A stretch of 64,000 nt of DNA, taken from positions 62,001-126,000 of the forward strand of contig NZ_JAAGUY010000005.1 of assembly GCF_010868145.1 (NCBI RefSeq). Direction: 5' to 3'. Origin of the DNA: Nocardia cyriacigeorgica (lineage in GTDB: Bacteria; Actinomycetota; Actinomycetes; Mycobacteriales; Mycobacteriaceae). Shown here in pieces: positions 26,498-35,700 of this stretch (positions within the stretch are counted from its first letter, which is position 1; every line of letters starts with the position of its first letter). Under the pieces are notes generated by a model. The model worked only from the letters and a program-made list of their open reading frames with translations, was not told where the DNA came from and searched no databases. Both the position numbers and the translations under genes were made by a program.

Positions 26498-28054
26498 TTG
26501 TCGGCCGGTGACCGCGCCCATACTCTTGGGTCCATGGCCGAGTCCGCGCAGCCACATGTGGCGGCGCGTTCGGGAGGATCGGGCCGACCGAGCGTGCTTA
26601 CGTCCTACGACCCACGCACAGGGGAAACGGTCGGCAGCTATGCCGTCCAGGGTTCCAGCGAGCTGAAACGCGCCGTTCGTGCGGCACGCGCAGCCGAAAA
26701 GTGGTGGGCCCAGCTGAGTTTCGGCGCCCGAAAGCGATGGCTGCTGGATTGGAAACGCAGCATCTCCCGGCGCGCAGGAGAACTGATCGACCTCGTTCGC
26801 GAGGAAACCGGCAAACCCGAGGCCGATGCCTCCATCGAGGTGATGCTGGCCATCGAGAACCTCGACTGGGCCGCGCGTAACGCCGGGCGCGCCCTTGGCA
26901 GGCGCGTCATCGATTCGAACTGGCTGACCCGTAATCAGCGCGCGTCGGTCGGATATCTGCCGCTCGGTGTGGTCGGCGTGATCGGCGCCTGGCACAACCC
27001 GGTCTTCACGCCGATGGGTTCCATTGCCTACGCCATGGCCGCGGGCAACGCTGTGGTGTTCAAACCGCATGAATTGACCACCGGTGTCGGTGTGTGGCTG
27101 GCCCAGACTTGGTTGGAACTGGCTCCCGATCAGCCGGTGCTGCAGGCGATCACCGGCGACGGCACCACCACCGCGGAGCTGTGCCGGTCGGGGGTGGACA
27201 AGATCGCCTACGCGGGCCCGGAAGCCGAGGGCCGCAGGGTGATCGAGATGTGCGCCCAGACCTTGACGCCGGTCGTGGTCGAGTACAGCGGTAAAGGCGC
27301 CATGGTGGTGCAGGTCGATGCGAGACTCGACGACGCCGCCGAGGCCGCGGTGTTCGGCGCCATGGCCAATGCCGGCCAGAACGCCGCCGGTGTGCAGCGC
27401 GCCTATGTCGCGGAGTCGGTGTACGACCATTTCCTCGAGCTCGTGGTCGAGCATGCGCGGCGATTGCGGCCCGGTGCGGCCAAACACGCCTCCTACGGCC
27501 CGATGATCCTGGAAGAGCAGACCGATGTGGTCCGCAGGCAGGTGCGCGACGCCCTCGCGCGCGGCGGGCGCGCGGTGGTCGGTGGGCTCGATTCGATTCG
27601 CGAACCGTACGTCGAGCCGATCGTGCTGACCGACGTGCCGGAGGAGAGCCTGGTCGTCAGCGGCGAGGCCATCGGCCCGGTGCTGGTGGTGAACAAGGTC
27701 GCCGATATGGATGAGGCGGTGCGCCGGGTGAACGCCGTCGGCAGCGGGATCTCGGTGTCGGTGTTCACTCGCGATATCGCCAGCGTCGAATCCTTTGCCG
27801 AACGTTTGCGAGTGGGCGTGGTGACCGTCAATTCCGCGACCGCGTGTACCGGGATTCCGGCGCTGCCGTTCGGCGGGGTCGGCGAGTACGGGCAGGGCCA
27901 CAGCCATGGCGAACTCGGTCTGCTGGAGTTCACCCGCACCCTGGCCATCGCGCGCACCAAATATCGGGCGCCGCTCAAGCTCGTCACTTTCGAGCGCAAT
28001 CCGCGTCAACTCCGGCTGGCCCGGGCCATGTTCCGGCTGCGGCACGGGCGCTGA
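26498..28054 (+). CDS. Aldehyde dehydrogenase-fold protein lacking the catalytic cysteine
   Basis: 518 residues from a TTG with GGAGG four bases upstream; an ATG at 26534 would remove 12 residues. The fold is complete: GVVGVIGAWHNPVFTPMGSI, AAGNAVVFKPHEL (NAD binding Lys), the general-base Glu in VVVEYSGKG (E262), and the C-terminal ALPFGGVGEYGQGHSHG. At the active-site motif, normally NAGQxC, it reads NAGQNAAGVQR, so the nucleophilic cysteine is Ala296. The FKPHE and GGVG..G regions are otherwise intact. It may bind NAD or a partner without thioester chemistry, or act in a different way. The gene is convergent with the TetR gene 120 bp downstream and divergent from the Drr operon. I read the alanine codon (GCC) directly in the sequence. 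Confidence 0.88.
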   Translation: MSAGDRAHTLGSMAESAQPHVAARSGGSGRPSVLTSYDPRTGETVGSYAVQGSSELKRAVRAARAAEKWWAQLSFGARKRWLLDWKRSISRRAGELIDLVREETGKPEADASIEVMLAIENLDWAARNAGRALGRRVIDSNWLTRNQRASVGYLPLGVVGVIGAWHNPVFTPMGSIAYAMAAGNAVVFKPHELTTGVGVWLAQTWLELAPDQPVLQAITGDGTTTAELCRSGVDKIAYAGPEAEGRRVIEMCAQTLTPVVVEYSGKGAMVVQVDARLDDAAEAAVFGAMANAGQNAAGVQRAYVAESVYDHFLELVVEHARRLRPGAAKHASYGPMILEEQTDVVRRQVRDALARGGRAVVGGLDSIREPYVEPIVLTDVPEESLVVSGEAIGPVLVVNKVADMDEAVRRVNAVGSGISVSVFTRDIASVESFAERLRVGVVTVNSATACTGIPALPFGGVGEYGQGHSHGELGLLEFTRTLAIARTKYRAPLKLVTFERNPRQLRLARAMFRLRHGR

Positions 28055-28174
28055 AGTGTCGTCGCAGCCGACCACGGAGCACTCCTGGACGGGGCACCGC
28101 TTTCCACTGCCGTCGCCGACCCCGGCCTGATCGTCGCCGGGCACCAGCGCCCAGCGACGTCGCCTCGGTAAGGC

Positions 28175-29398
28175 TCAGCGCGACGGGCCGAGCATGACCG
28201 CCATCATCAGCGCGTGCACCCTGGCGATGTGCTCGGTGCGCGTGTCGAAGCGGACCAGTCTGCCCACATCGATGACCTGGCCGATCGCCGCATGCACCCG
28301 GAAGCGGGCCTCGATCGGGTCGCCGTCGAGCAGGTTGGCCCACTCGAGCACGTTCTGCCGCTGGATTGCGCGCAGTTTGTGCTGCTCGGCCTGCGGCAGG
28401 TTGCTGAACTCGGCGTAATAGACCGGCATGATCTCCGGCATCGCGAAACTGAGCCGCAGGTACCGGTCGGCTATGCGGTCGACGGCGTCGGCGCGGCCGG
28501 TCGCCTCCGCCAGCGCCTCGCTGATGGCGATGGCGAGCCGGTCGCCGGTGCGATGGAAGGCCGCCGCCAGCAGATCGGATTTGCTGCTGAAATAGCGGTA
28601 GACGCTGGAGGCATTGATCCCGACGGCCGAGCCGATCTCCTCGATGCTCGCCTCGTGGTAGCCCTGTCGGCCGAAGATCCGAATGGCCTCGGTGAGCAGC
28701 TGTTCACGCTTGGAGGTGACCGGCAGGCCACGTGGCTGCTGCGCCGGATCGGCGGCGCTCGGCGCGGGCGGCAGTTCGGCATGCACGATCGCGGTGGACA
28801 TGTCCCGCAGCAGCGGCAGCAGCCGGGCCGTGGACAGCGCGGTGCGATGGGCGGAGATGCTGCCGACGGTGCTGAGCACGCCAGCGGCGAGCAGGGCGAC
28901 GTCCTCCGGCGCGGCGTCCGGACGCAGTTGCGCGATCGGGGCGGCGAAGGTCGCGTTGAGGCCGTCGTAGAGCTTCTTGATCCTGGTGCGGTCTTCTTTC
29001 TCCAGATACCGCCGCTCCCAGCGGTACAGGCCCGCCTCCCGCCGGATGTCGATGGTGTGATCGGCGACGGCGCGGATCAGCGTGTCGAGGCGATCGGCCG
29101 GGTCGAGTGCGGGATCGTCGGCGGCGGTGGCGACGTCGAGCAGCTGGCGCGCACCCTCCTCGGCGGCGGCGACCAGCAGCGCGTACTTGTTGGCGAAATG
29201 GCGGTACAACGCCGGACCGGAGATGCCGACCTCGGCGGCGATCTCGTCCACCCCGACCGGGTAGTACCCACGCTCGCTGAAGGCACGAGCCGCCGCCCGG
29301 ATGATCTGGACCTTGCGATCCTTTGGCCTGCGGCGCACGGTGCGACCGCCCGCCGGCCGCGTGCGCACGAGGTCGACCTCGCTGCGATCGGCGACCAT
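28175..29398 (-). CDS. Tandem TetR-family regulator with two DNA-binding units
   Basis: 407 residues from the ATG at 29398, which has GGAGAG five bases upstream. The first TetR helix-turn-helix is near 30-75 (SERGYYPVGVDEIAAEVGIS, then PALYRHFANK). A second lies near 225-272 (GRQGYHEASIEEIGSAVGIN, then SSVYRYFSSK). Each is followed by its own all-helical ligand-binding part. One chain may thus work as an internal dimer. Two direct repeats lie just upstream in the divergent promoter, so it probably controls itself and the crotonase-SDR genes. The ligand is likely an acyl-CoA, judging by those genes, but this is inference. Confidence 0.9.
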   Translation of the reverse strand: MVADRSEVDLVRTRPAGGRTVRRRPKDRKVQIIRAAARAFSERGYYPVGVDEIAAEVGISGPALYRHFANKYALLVAAAEEGARQLLDVATAADDPALDPADRLDTLIRAVADHTIDIRREAGLYRWERRYLEKEDRTRIKKLYDGLNATFAAPIAQLRPDAAPEDVALLAAGVLSTVGSISAHRTALSTARLLPLLRDMSTAIVHAELPPAPSAADPAQQPRGLPVTSKREQLLTEAIRIFGRQGYHEASIEEIGSAVGINASSVYRYFSSKSDLLAAAFHRTGDRLAIAISEALAEATGRADAVDRIADRYLRLSFAMPEIMPVYYAEFSNLPQAEQHKLRAIQRQNVLEWANLLDGDPIEARFRVHAAIGQVIDVGRLVRFDTRTEHIARVHALMMAVMLGPSR

Positions 29399-29454
29399 GT
29401 TGCTCTCCGTTCTGCGGCGGCGCCACCGGTTGACAGCGCCGGACAAATCATCCT

Positions 29455-29489
29455 AAGTTAACCACAATTCGCAAAGTTAACCACGATTC
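29455..29489. promoter_or_regulatory. Tandem direct repeat, probable operator of the tandem TetR regulator
   Basis: AAGTTAACCACAATTC at 29455-29470 and AAGTTAACCACGATTC at 29474-29489 differ at one base and start 19 bp apart. Each contains the GTTAAC palindrome. They lie in the 130-bp gap between the regulator and the crotonase gene. A same-direction pair suits a protein with two DNA-binding units. Confidence 0.6.
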
Positions 29490-29528
29490 ACGGTCGGTGT
29501 CCGCCGAATCGCATTACAGGGAGCGGAA

Positions 29529-30320
29529 ATGGTCAGCCACGATTCATCATCCTCGGCCGCCGGGTTCACCGCGGTTCGGGACGGCCGGGTCCTCCGGGTC
29601 ACCATCAGCAACCCCGGCCGCAAGAACGCGATCTCCTACCAGACGATGGTCGCCCTCGGCGATACCTTCCTCGCCGTAGCCGATGACCCCGCCGTACGGG
29701 TGGTCCTGCTGACCGGCGACGGCACCGACTTCTGCACCGGCGCTGATCTCGCCGCCGACGCCAACGGCATCACCCCGGAGATGACGATGGACGCCGCGAA
29801 CCGCCTGGTCCGCGCGATCGTCGACTCGCCGGTGCCGGTCATCACCCGTATCCGCGGCGCTGCCGCCGGAGTCGGCGTCGGCATCGCCCTGGCCGCCGAC
29901 CTCGTCTACGCGGCCGAGGACTCCTATCTGCTGCTCGCCTTCATCAATATCGGCCTCATGCCCGACGGTGGCGCTGCCGCCTTGGTCGCGGCGGCGGCCG
30001 GGCGGCCACTCGCCAACGAAATGGCGCTACTGGGCAAGCGCCTGCCCGCTCCAGCGGCAAAAGCGGCGGGACTGCTCACCGCCGCGCTACCGGTCGACGA
30101 ACTCGACCGCGTCGTCGAGGCCGCGGTCGACAAGATCGCGACCGGGCCGCGCCGCGCCCTCGAACTCACCAAGAAGGCACTCAATATCGCGACGCTGCGC
30201 GCGCTGGACGAGGTACTGGACGCGGAGAAGACCGGCCAGGTAGAGCTGCTGGGTTCGGCGGACTTCCTGGAGGGCGCGACCGCCATGCTCGGTAAGCGCA
30301 AGGCCGTTTTCGCCGACTAG
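29529..30320 (+). CDS. Enoyl-CoA hydratase/isomerase (crotonase) family protein
   Basis: 263 residues. The first oxyanion-hole segment is TGDGTDFCTGADLAAD near 62-76 and the second is IRGAAAGVGVGIALAADLVYA near 105-125. The catalytic region reads AFINIGLMPDGGAAALVAAA, where the usual hydratase glutamates are replaced by Asn/Asp-type residues. This suggests isomerase, thioesterase-like or other crotonase chemistry rather than classic hydration. The ATG at 29529 has AGGGAG upstream. It is probably co-transcribed with the SDR gene 50 bp downstream and controlled by the divergent tandem TetR protein. Confidence 0.87.
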   Translation: MVSHDSSSSAAGFTAVRDGRVLRVTISNPGRKNAISYQTMVALGDTFLAVADDPAVRVVLLTGDGTDFCTGADLAADANGITPEMTMDAANRLVRAIVDSPVPVITRIRGAAAGVGVGIALAADLVYAAEDSYLLLAFINIGLMPDGGAAALVAAAAGRPLANEMALLGKRLPAPAAKAAGLLTAALPVDELDRVVEAAVDKIATGPRRALELTKKALNIATLRALDEVLDAEKTGQVELLGSADFLEGATAMLGKRKAVFAD

Positions 30321-30370
30321 CCGCACCTGCAGGTACCGGCCCCGAAAACCAGGGACTATGTTGTCCTGCT

Positions 30371-31441
30371 ATGACTTACCTGGTTACCGGGGCAACTGGG
30401 TTCATCGGTCGGTTCCTCATCCCCGAACTACTCAAACGTGCGGATGACATCCATGTAGTCGTGCGGCCGGGGCCGAATTCGGCCGCACGCTTCGAATACT
30501 GCGCCAGGGAATGGTCGGCCGACGACCGGGTGCGGCCGGTGCCGGGTGATCTCGGTGCGCCGTGTCTCGGCATCGACCCGATGTGGTTGGCCGAGCATCG
30601 CGGGCGCATCGACCACATCTTCCATCTGGCCGTCGGTTTCGACGAGCAGCGGTACCGGACCGAGGACGGGCACCCGCCGGACGTTCTCGGGCGGCAGGCG
30701 GCGAACGGTACCGCCAATGTCGTCGAGCTGGCGGCCGATCTGCGCGCCTCGACGCTGCATCATCTGTCGACGGTCGAAGTCGCGGGCCGCTTCGAAGGGC
30801 TGTTCGCCGAGGACATGTTCGATATCGGCCAGGCGCCTGCCACACCGGCGCAGCGGGCCGCTGTCGAGGCAGAGCGGATCGTGCGCGAATCCGAGCTGAA
30901 CTGGCGCATCTACCGGCCCTCGATCGTGGTCGGACATTCGGTGACCGGTGTCAACGACCGGGTCGACGGTCCCTACTACTTCTTCCGGCTGCTGCGCATG
31001 GCCGCACAGCTGCCGCGACTGCTGCCGGTGCTGGTACCGAAGCTGGGCGAGACCAATATGGTTCCGGTCGATTTCGTCGCCAAGGCGCTGGCTCATCTCG
31101 CCCACCTGCCCGGACCGGGCGGGCAGACCTACCATCTGGTCGATCCGCGCCGACGTGGCGCGGTGGCGGCATTGAACCTGTTCGCCGACGAAGCGGGCGC
31201 GCCCCATCTGGTCGAAATCATGCCCAAACGCACCCTCGACATGATGCTGCGCCTGCCCGGCGCCGAACGGGTACTCCCCCGCGTCGGCGTTCCGCTCGAC
31301 ATCCTCGAACACAGTGAGTTCAGCTGCTGGTTCGACTGCCGCCACGCCACCGCGGCGCTGGCCGGTAGCGGGATCTCGGTGCCGCCACTGGAGGCGTATG
31401 CGCCGGTGCTGTGGCGGTACTGGATCGAGAACTGGGTCTAG
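30371..31441 (+). CDS. Extended SDR-type NAD(P)-binding protein without the Tyr-Lys catalytic pair
   Basis: 356 residues. The nucleotide-binding start is VTGATGFIGRFL, and a male-sterility/fatty-acyl-reductase-like core follows (LHHLSTVEVAGRF, then RIYRPSIVVGHSVTG). In this family the serine/threonine segment is followed by an NPYxxSKxxAE motif that carries the catalytic YxxxK. Here the aligned segment reads TPAQRAAVEAER, with Ala160 and Ala164 in place of Tyr and Lys. It is therefore probably not a normal reductase; it may bind NADPH or act as a partner protein. It follows the crotonase gene by 50 bp. Confidence 0.85.
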   Translation: MTYLVTGATGFIGRFLIPELLKRADDIHVVVRPGPNSAARFEYCAREWSADDRVRPVPGDLGAPCLGIDPMWLAEHRGRIDHIFHLAVGFDEQRYRTEDGHPPDVLGRQAANGTANVVELAADLRASTLHHLSTVEVAGRFEGLFAEDMFDIGQAPATPAQRAAVEAERIVRESELNWRIYRPSIVVGHSVTGVNDRVDGPYYFFRLLRMAAQLPRLLPVLVPKLGETNMVPVDFVAKALAHLAHLPGPGGQTYHLVDPRRRGAVAALNLFADEAGAPHLVEIMPKRTLDMMLRLPGAERVLPRVGVPLDILEHSEFSCWFDCRHATAALAGSGISVPPLEAYAPVLWRYWIENWV

Positions 31442-31455
31442 GACTGCTGAAACGG

Positions 31456-31490
31456 CGACGGCCGCCCCGGTGTTACCGGAGCGGCCGTCG
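31456..31490. terminator. Bidirectional terminator hairpin
   Basis: Ten-base perfect arms CGACGGCCGC and GCGGCCGTCG enclose an inner CCGG/CCGG hairpin. It lies 15 bases after each of the two convergent stops (SDR and the second antigen-85-like gene). Confidence 0.75.
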
Positions 31491-31504
31491 TGCGTCGGAA
31501 GGGA

Positions 31505-32620
31505 TCAGATCCCGAGGCCCTTGGCCAGCACCGGCCAGGAGCGCTGGAACTCGTCGCGCCAGTAACCCCACGAGTGGGAACCGGAATTACGGAAGTTGTA
31601 GGTGGCCGGGATGCCGAGCGAGTCGAGCTTGCCCTTCAAGTTGTTCGTGCAGTAGTTGGTGCCCGCCTCGATGACGCCGCCGATGACGATCTGGTTGGCC
31701 AGACCGTAGGCGCCGGGCAGCGCGTAGGGGCCGTTCAGCGTGTCGTACTGGCCGGGCAGGCCGTTGCCGGTGGAGATGTAGAGATCGAGGCCGCGCAGAC
31801 CCTCGGCATTGACGTACGGGTCGTTCTTCACCCACTCCGCGGAGCCCGCCGGGCCCCACATGTTCATGGTGTCGCCGCCGCCCCAGGTCTCGACGGTCAG
31901 CTTCACGAACTCCGAGCCGACCGGGTCACTGGTCTGGGCGCAACCACTGTAGGCGGCGGCAGCCTTGTACAGGCCGGGCTTGGCGATGGGCAGCGCGAGC
32001 ACAGTGGTTCCGGAGGTGGACAGGCCGGCGATGGCGTTCGTGCCGTTGGTGCCGAGCGCACCGTCGACCAGCGGGGGCAGCTCCTCGGTGAAGAAGGTCG
32101 TCCACTTGTTGCGGCCGAGCACCGGATCGTCGGCGATCCAGTCGGTGTAGTAGCTCCACTTACCGCCGACCGGCTGCACGACGTTGACGTTCTTGTCCGA
32201 CAAGAATTCGAGGGCGTCGGTCTTCACCTGCCACGAGGCATCGTCCTCGCCGCCGCCCGCGCCGTTGAGCAGGTACAGGGTGGGGCGGGGCACCGAGGCG
32301 TCGGCCGGACGCTGCACGTCGATCTGGACGTTCTTGTCCATCGCGGCGGAGTAGACGTGCAACCGGATGTTGCGGTCGTCCTTGTACTCGGCCTTGACGA
32401 TGCGGGAACCGTCGGGCGCGGTGGGGTCGCCGAGCAGCGTCCTGTTGTCGATGATCGGGTCAGCTGCCGCCGCCGGGGATGCGCCGAGTCCGGACATGAC
32501 TCCCGCGAGAACTGCCGTTGCCGCGATCATCGCCGCGGCACGAGTGCCGCCGCGCCGGGTGAGTCGACGTGTCAATTTCGCACCTTCGCTTCTTCTCGAG
32601 ATTTCATCGGGCATTCCCAT
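31505..32620 (-). CDS. Secreted mycolyltransferase-like esterase, antigen 85 family (second paralogue)
   Basis: 371 residues with a long N-terminal region, then signal peptide core MIAATAVLAGVMSGLGA and AAADP cleavage region near 53. It matches the first paralogue in order: RPTLYLLNGAGGGEDDASW, AIAGLSTSGTTVLALP (nucleophile Ser), TNYCTNN, and a final NSGSHSWGYWRDE with catalytic His. The start is uncertain: ATG 32620 is used, ATG 32614 and a TTG inside (before LTRRLTRRGG, with AAGG upstream) are alternatives, and the TTG would give a more usual signal peptide. The gene lies 147 bp downstream of the NRPS-A stop on the same strand. Mycolyltransferases build the outer lipid layer; the exact transfer is not known. 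Confidence 0.87.
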   Translation of the reverse strand: MGMPDEISRRSEGAKLTRRLTRRGGTRAAAMIAATAVLAGVMSGLGASPAAAADPIIDNRTLLGDPTAPDGSRIVKAEYKDDRNIRLHVYSAAMDKNVQIDVQRPADASVPRPTLYLLNGAGGGEDDASWQVKTDALEFLSDKNVNVVQPVGGKWSYYTDWIADDPVLGRNKWTTFFTEELPPLVDGALGTNGTNAIAGLSTSGTTVLALPIAKPGLYKAAAAYSGCAQTSDPVGSEFVKLTVETWGGGDTMNMWGPAGSAEWVKNDPYVNAEGLRGLDLYISTGNGLPGQYDTLNGPYALPGAYGLANQIVIGGVIEAGTNYCTNNLKGKLDSLGIPATYNFRNSGSHSWGYWRDEFQRSWPVLAKGLGI

Positions 32621-32767
32621 GACGACTGCTGTCGGCGGGCATACCGGTTCCAGGCCGGGACAGACACCGCCGCGTCACGCCCGACCATACGGTCTATGTA
32701 GTCGTGACAACAGGGGGCATCGTTACCACACCGTTGCCACCATCATGCCGGAACCGCTCATATCTGA

Positions 32768-35700
32768 TCATGATCGACCCGCCGTCCGGGCCGGATCCAG
32801 CCGGTCGGCCAGCACCGGACCGATCTCGGCCAGCGCCTCCGGTGATGTCATCTGATCGTGATCCGCCGGCACCGGATGATCGGTGACGGTGCCGTCGACA
32901 TAGGCGTCCCAGTTGCGGGCCGCTGTGTCGTGCCCGGCGGCGCTGAAGTAGTCCAGCCTGCCGCGGAACACCCCGGGCCGGTGCTCGGCGATCAGCTCGG
33001 CCGAGCGGACAGCGCTGCGGTAGATCCGGCGCACCCGTTCCGGGGTGAGGACCGCCATATCCGGGGGGATGGTGGCGTGCAGCGCGGCCAGCGCCTCCTC
33101 GGTCAGGTCGTGGATGTCACCGTCGGGCAGCTGGGCGTCACCGATGCCGAGTTCGGCCAGTGCGTCGCGGATGGCGGCGCGGAAATCGGTGACGTCGATG
33201 GCCGGATGGCTGTCCAGCATCGCCAGCAGCGTGACCTCGTGGCCTGCGGCCTGGAGTTCGGTGGCGACCGCGTGCGCGATCACCCCGCCCAACGACCAGC
33301 CGAGCAGCCGGTACGGCCCCTCGGGCTGCACGGCGCGGATCTCCGCGGCGTACCGGCGCGCCATCTCGTTCAGCGAGCGCGGCAGGTAGCGCTCCTCCGA
33401 CAGGGCGGGCGACTGCAGACCGTAGATCGGGTACCGAGCGGGCAGGTAACGGGCGAAGCCGGCGTAACACCAGGACAGTCCGTACATCGGGTGGATGCAG
33501 AACAGCGGGTCGGCCGCGTCGGTGTCGTGCGGCACCCTGGTCCGGATCGGCAGCACCACACCGAGTGCGGCATTGGAGTCCAGGTCGTAGTCGTGCTCGC
33601 CGGCCAGTACCGCCAGGATCCTGGCCGCGAGGTCGGCCGGGGTGGAGTCGGTGAAGAACCACTGCACCCGGATCTCGGCGCCGGTGCGGGTACGCAACCT
33701 GCTCACCGCACGGGTCGCGGTGAGCGAATTGCCACCGAGGTCGAAGAAGTCGTCGTCCATGCCGACCCGTTCGGCACCGAGAACTTCGGCGAACACCTCC
33801 GTGATGGTGCGTTCCAGTGGCGTCGTCGGCGCGCGGAACGGACGCCCGGACACATCGGGCACCGGAAGGGCCATGCGATCGAGTTTGCCGCTGGCATTCA
33901 ACGGCATCCGCTCCAGTACCACGATCGCCGACGGCACCATGTAGGACGGCAGGGCAGCACGGGTGTGGGCGAGCAGTTCGCGCTCGTCCACGGTGCGGCC
34001 CGGCGCGGGCACCACGTAGGCGACCAGCCGGTCGCCGGTGGCGGCACGAACCAGCGAGACCGCGGCGTGGCGCACCGATTCGTCGGCGAGCAGCACCGTT
34101 TCGATCTCACCGAGCTCCACGCGCTGGCCGCGCAGCTTCACCTGGAAGTCGCTGCGGCCCAGGTACTCCAGCGCGGCAGCCGAACCTTCACCTGCCCACC
34201 GGACGACGTCGCCCGTGCGGTAGAGCCGGGTCCCGCCCTCGCCCGCGACGAAGCGTTCTGCGGTCAATGCCGGACGATCGTGGTAGCCGCGGGCCAGCTG
34301 CACACCCGCGACATACAGTTCACCGGCCGCGCCCGGCGGTACCGGCCGCAGCTGGCGATCGAGCACGAGCACCCGGGTATTGGCCACCGGAGTGCCGATC
34401 GGGATGGCGGTGACCGAGGTGTCGGTGACCGGGTGGTCGGTGACGACGGTGGCTTCCGCTGGCCCGTACCAGTTGACCAGCTCGGTGCCTGGCAGTGCCG
34501 CACGGAACGTCGCGGCGGTCTCGCCGGACAGCGCCTCACCAGCGGCGAACACCCGGCGCAGCGACGGGTAATCGGCCGCGGTGGCTCCGCTGGCCACCGG
34601 GTCGAGGAACGCGTCGAGCATCGACGGCACGAAATGCACCGTGGTGACGGAATATTCGGCGATGGTCCGGGCCAGGTAGGCCGGATCGCGGTGACCGTCG
34701 GGTTCGGCGATCACGATGGCCGCACCGGTGTGCAGCGGCCAGAACAGCTCCCAGGTGGAGATGTCGAAGGTGATCGGCGTCTTGTGCAGCACCACATCGG
34801 TGCTGTCGTGTGGATAGGTGCGCTGCGCCCAACGGAACTGGTTGGCCATCTGCCGGTGCGTGATCATCACACCCTTGGGGCGTCCGGTGGATCCGGAGGT
34901 GTAGATGACATAGGCGATGTCGTCGGGTCGCACAGTGGCGCGGCTGAAGCCGTTGGCGGGCGCCAGGTACAGCGTGTCCACGGCGATCACCGGAACCCCG
35001 GTGCCGGTGGTGAACCCCTCGGCGGTGGTGGTGAGTACGCAGATCGGTGTGGCGCCGGAGAGCACGTATTCACTGCGCTCGGCCGGATGATCCGGATCGA
35101 TCGGCACATAGCCCGCGCCCGCGCGCAGTGCCGCGTAGATCGAGACCACCAGGTCGATACCGCGCCGCATGGCCACGCCGACCAGCGTGCCCGGCCCGAC
35201 GCCGAAGTTGGCCAGCTCGGCGGCCAGCGCGCGGGAGCGGGCGTCGAGCTCGCGGTAGCTGAGCAACCTCGCTCCATAGCGGACGGCGGGCGCATCCGGT
35301 GTGCGGGCCACCTGGGCGTCGAACAGCGACATCAGCGTCGCATCGTCGAGCAGCTCCGGCACGTCGGTGGCGTTGCGCGCGGCCAGTTCGGCAGCCTCGG
35401 CGGGCAGCAACGCGTCGATATCGGCGACCCTGGCCTGTGGATCGGTGACGAACCGGCCGATCAGTGCCTCTAGCCGCTGCGAGAGCGCATCGGCGGCGTC
35501 GGTGTCGAACAGGTCGCGCAGGTATTTCACCGACACCCGCAGCTGATGGTCGAGCACCACCATGACCGTCACGGGATAGTGCGTGCCGTTCACGGCGCCG
35601 ACGCCGGTGATGTTCATACCGTCGATGGCACTGGCCTCGGCCAGCCCTTCGCGGTCGACCGGGAAGGACTCGAACACGACAAGCGAATCGAACAGCCCCT

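Noticed and set aside
26429..28144. 571-codon open frame opposite the ALDH-like gene
   Set aside because: It lies wholly against a gene with a complete ALDH fold, and has shadow-frame composition and no motifs.
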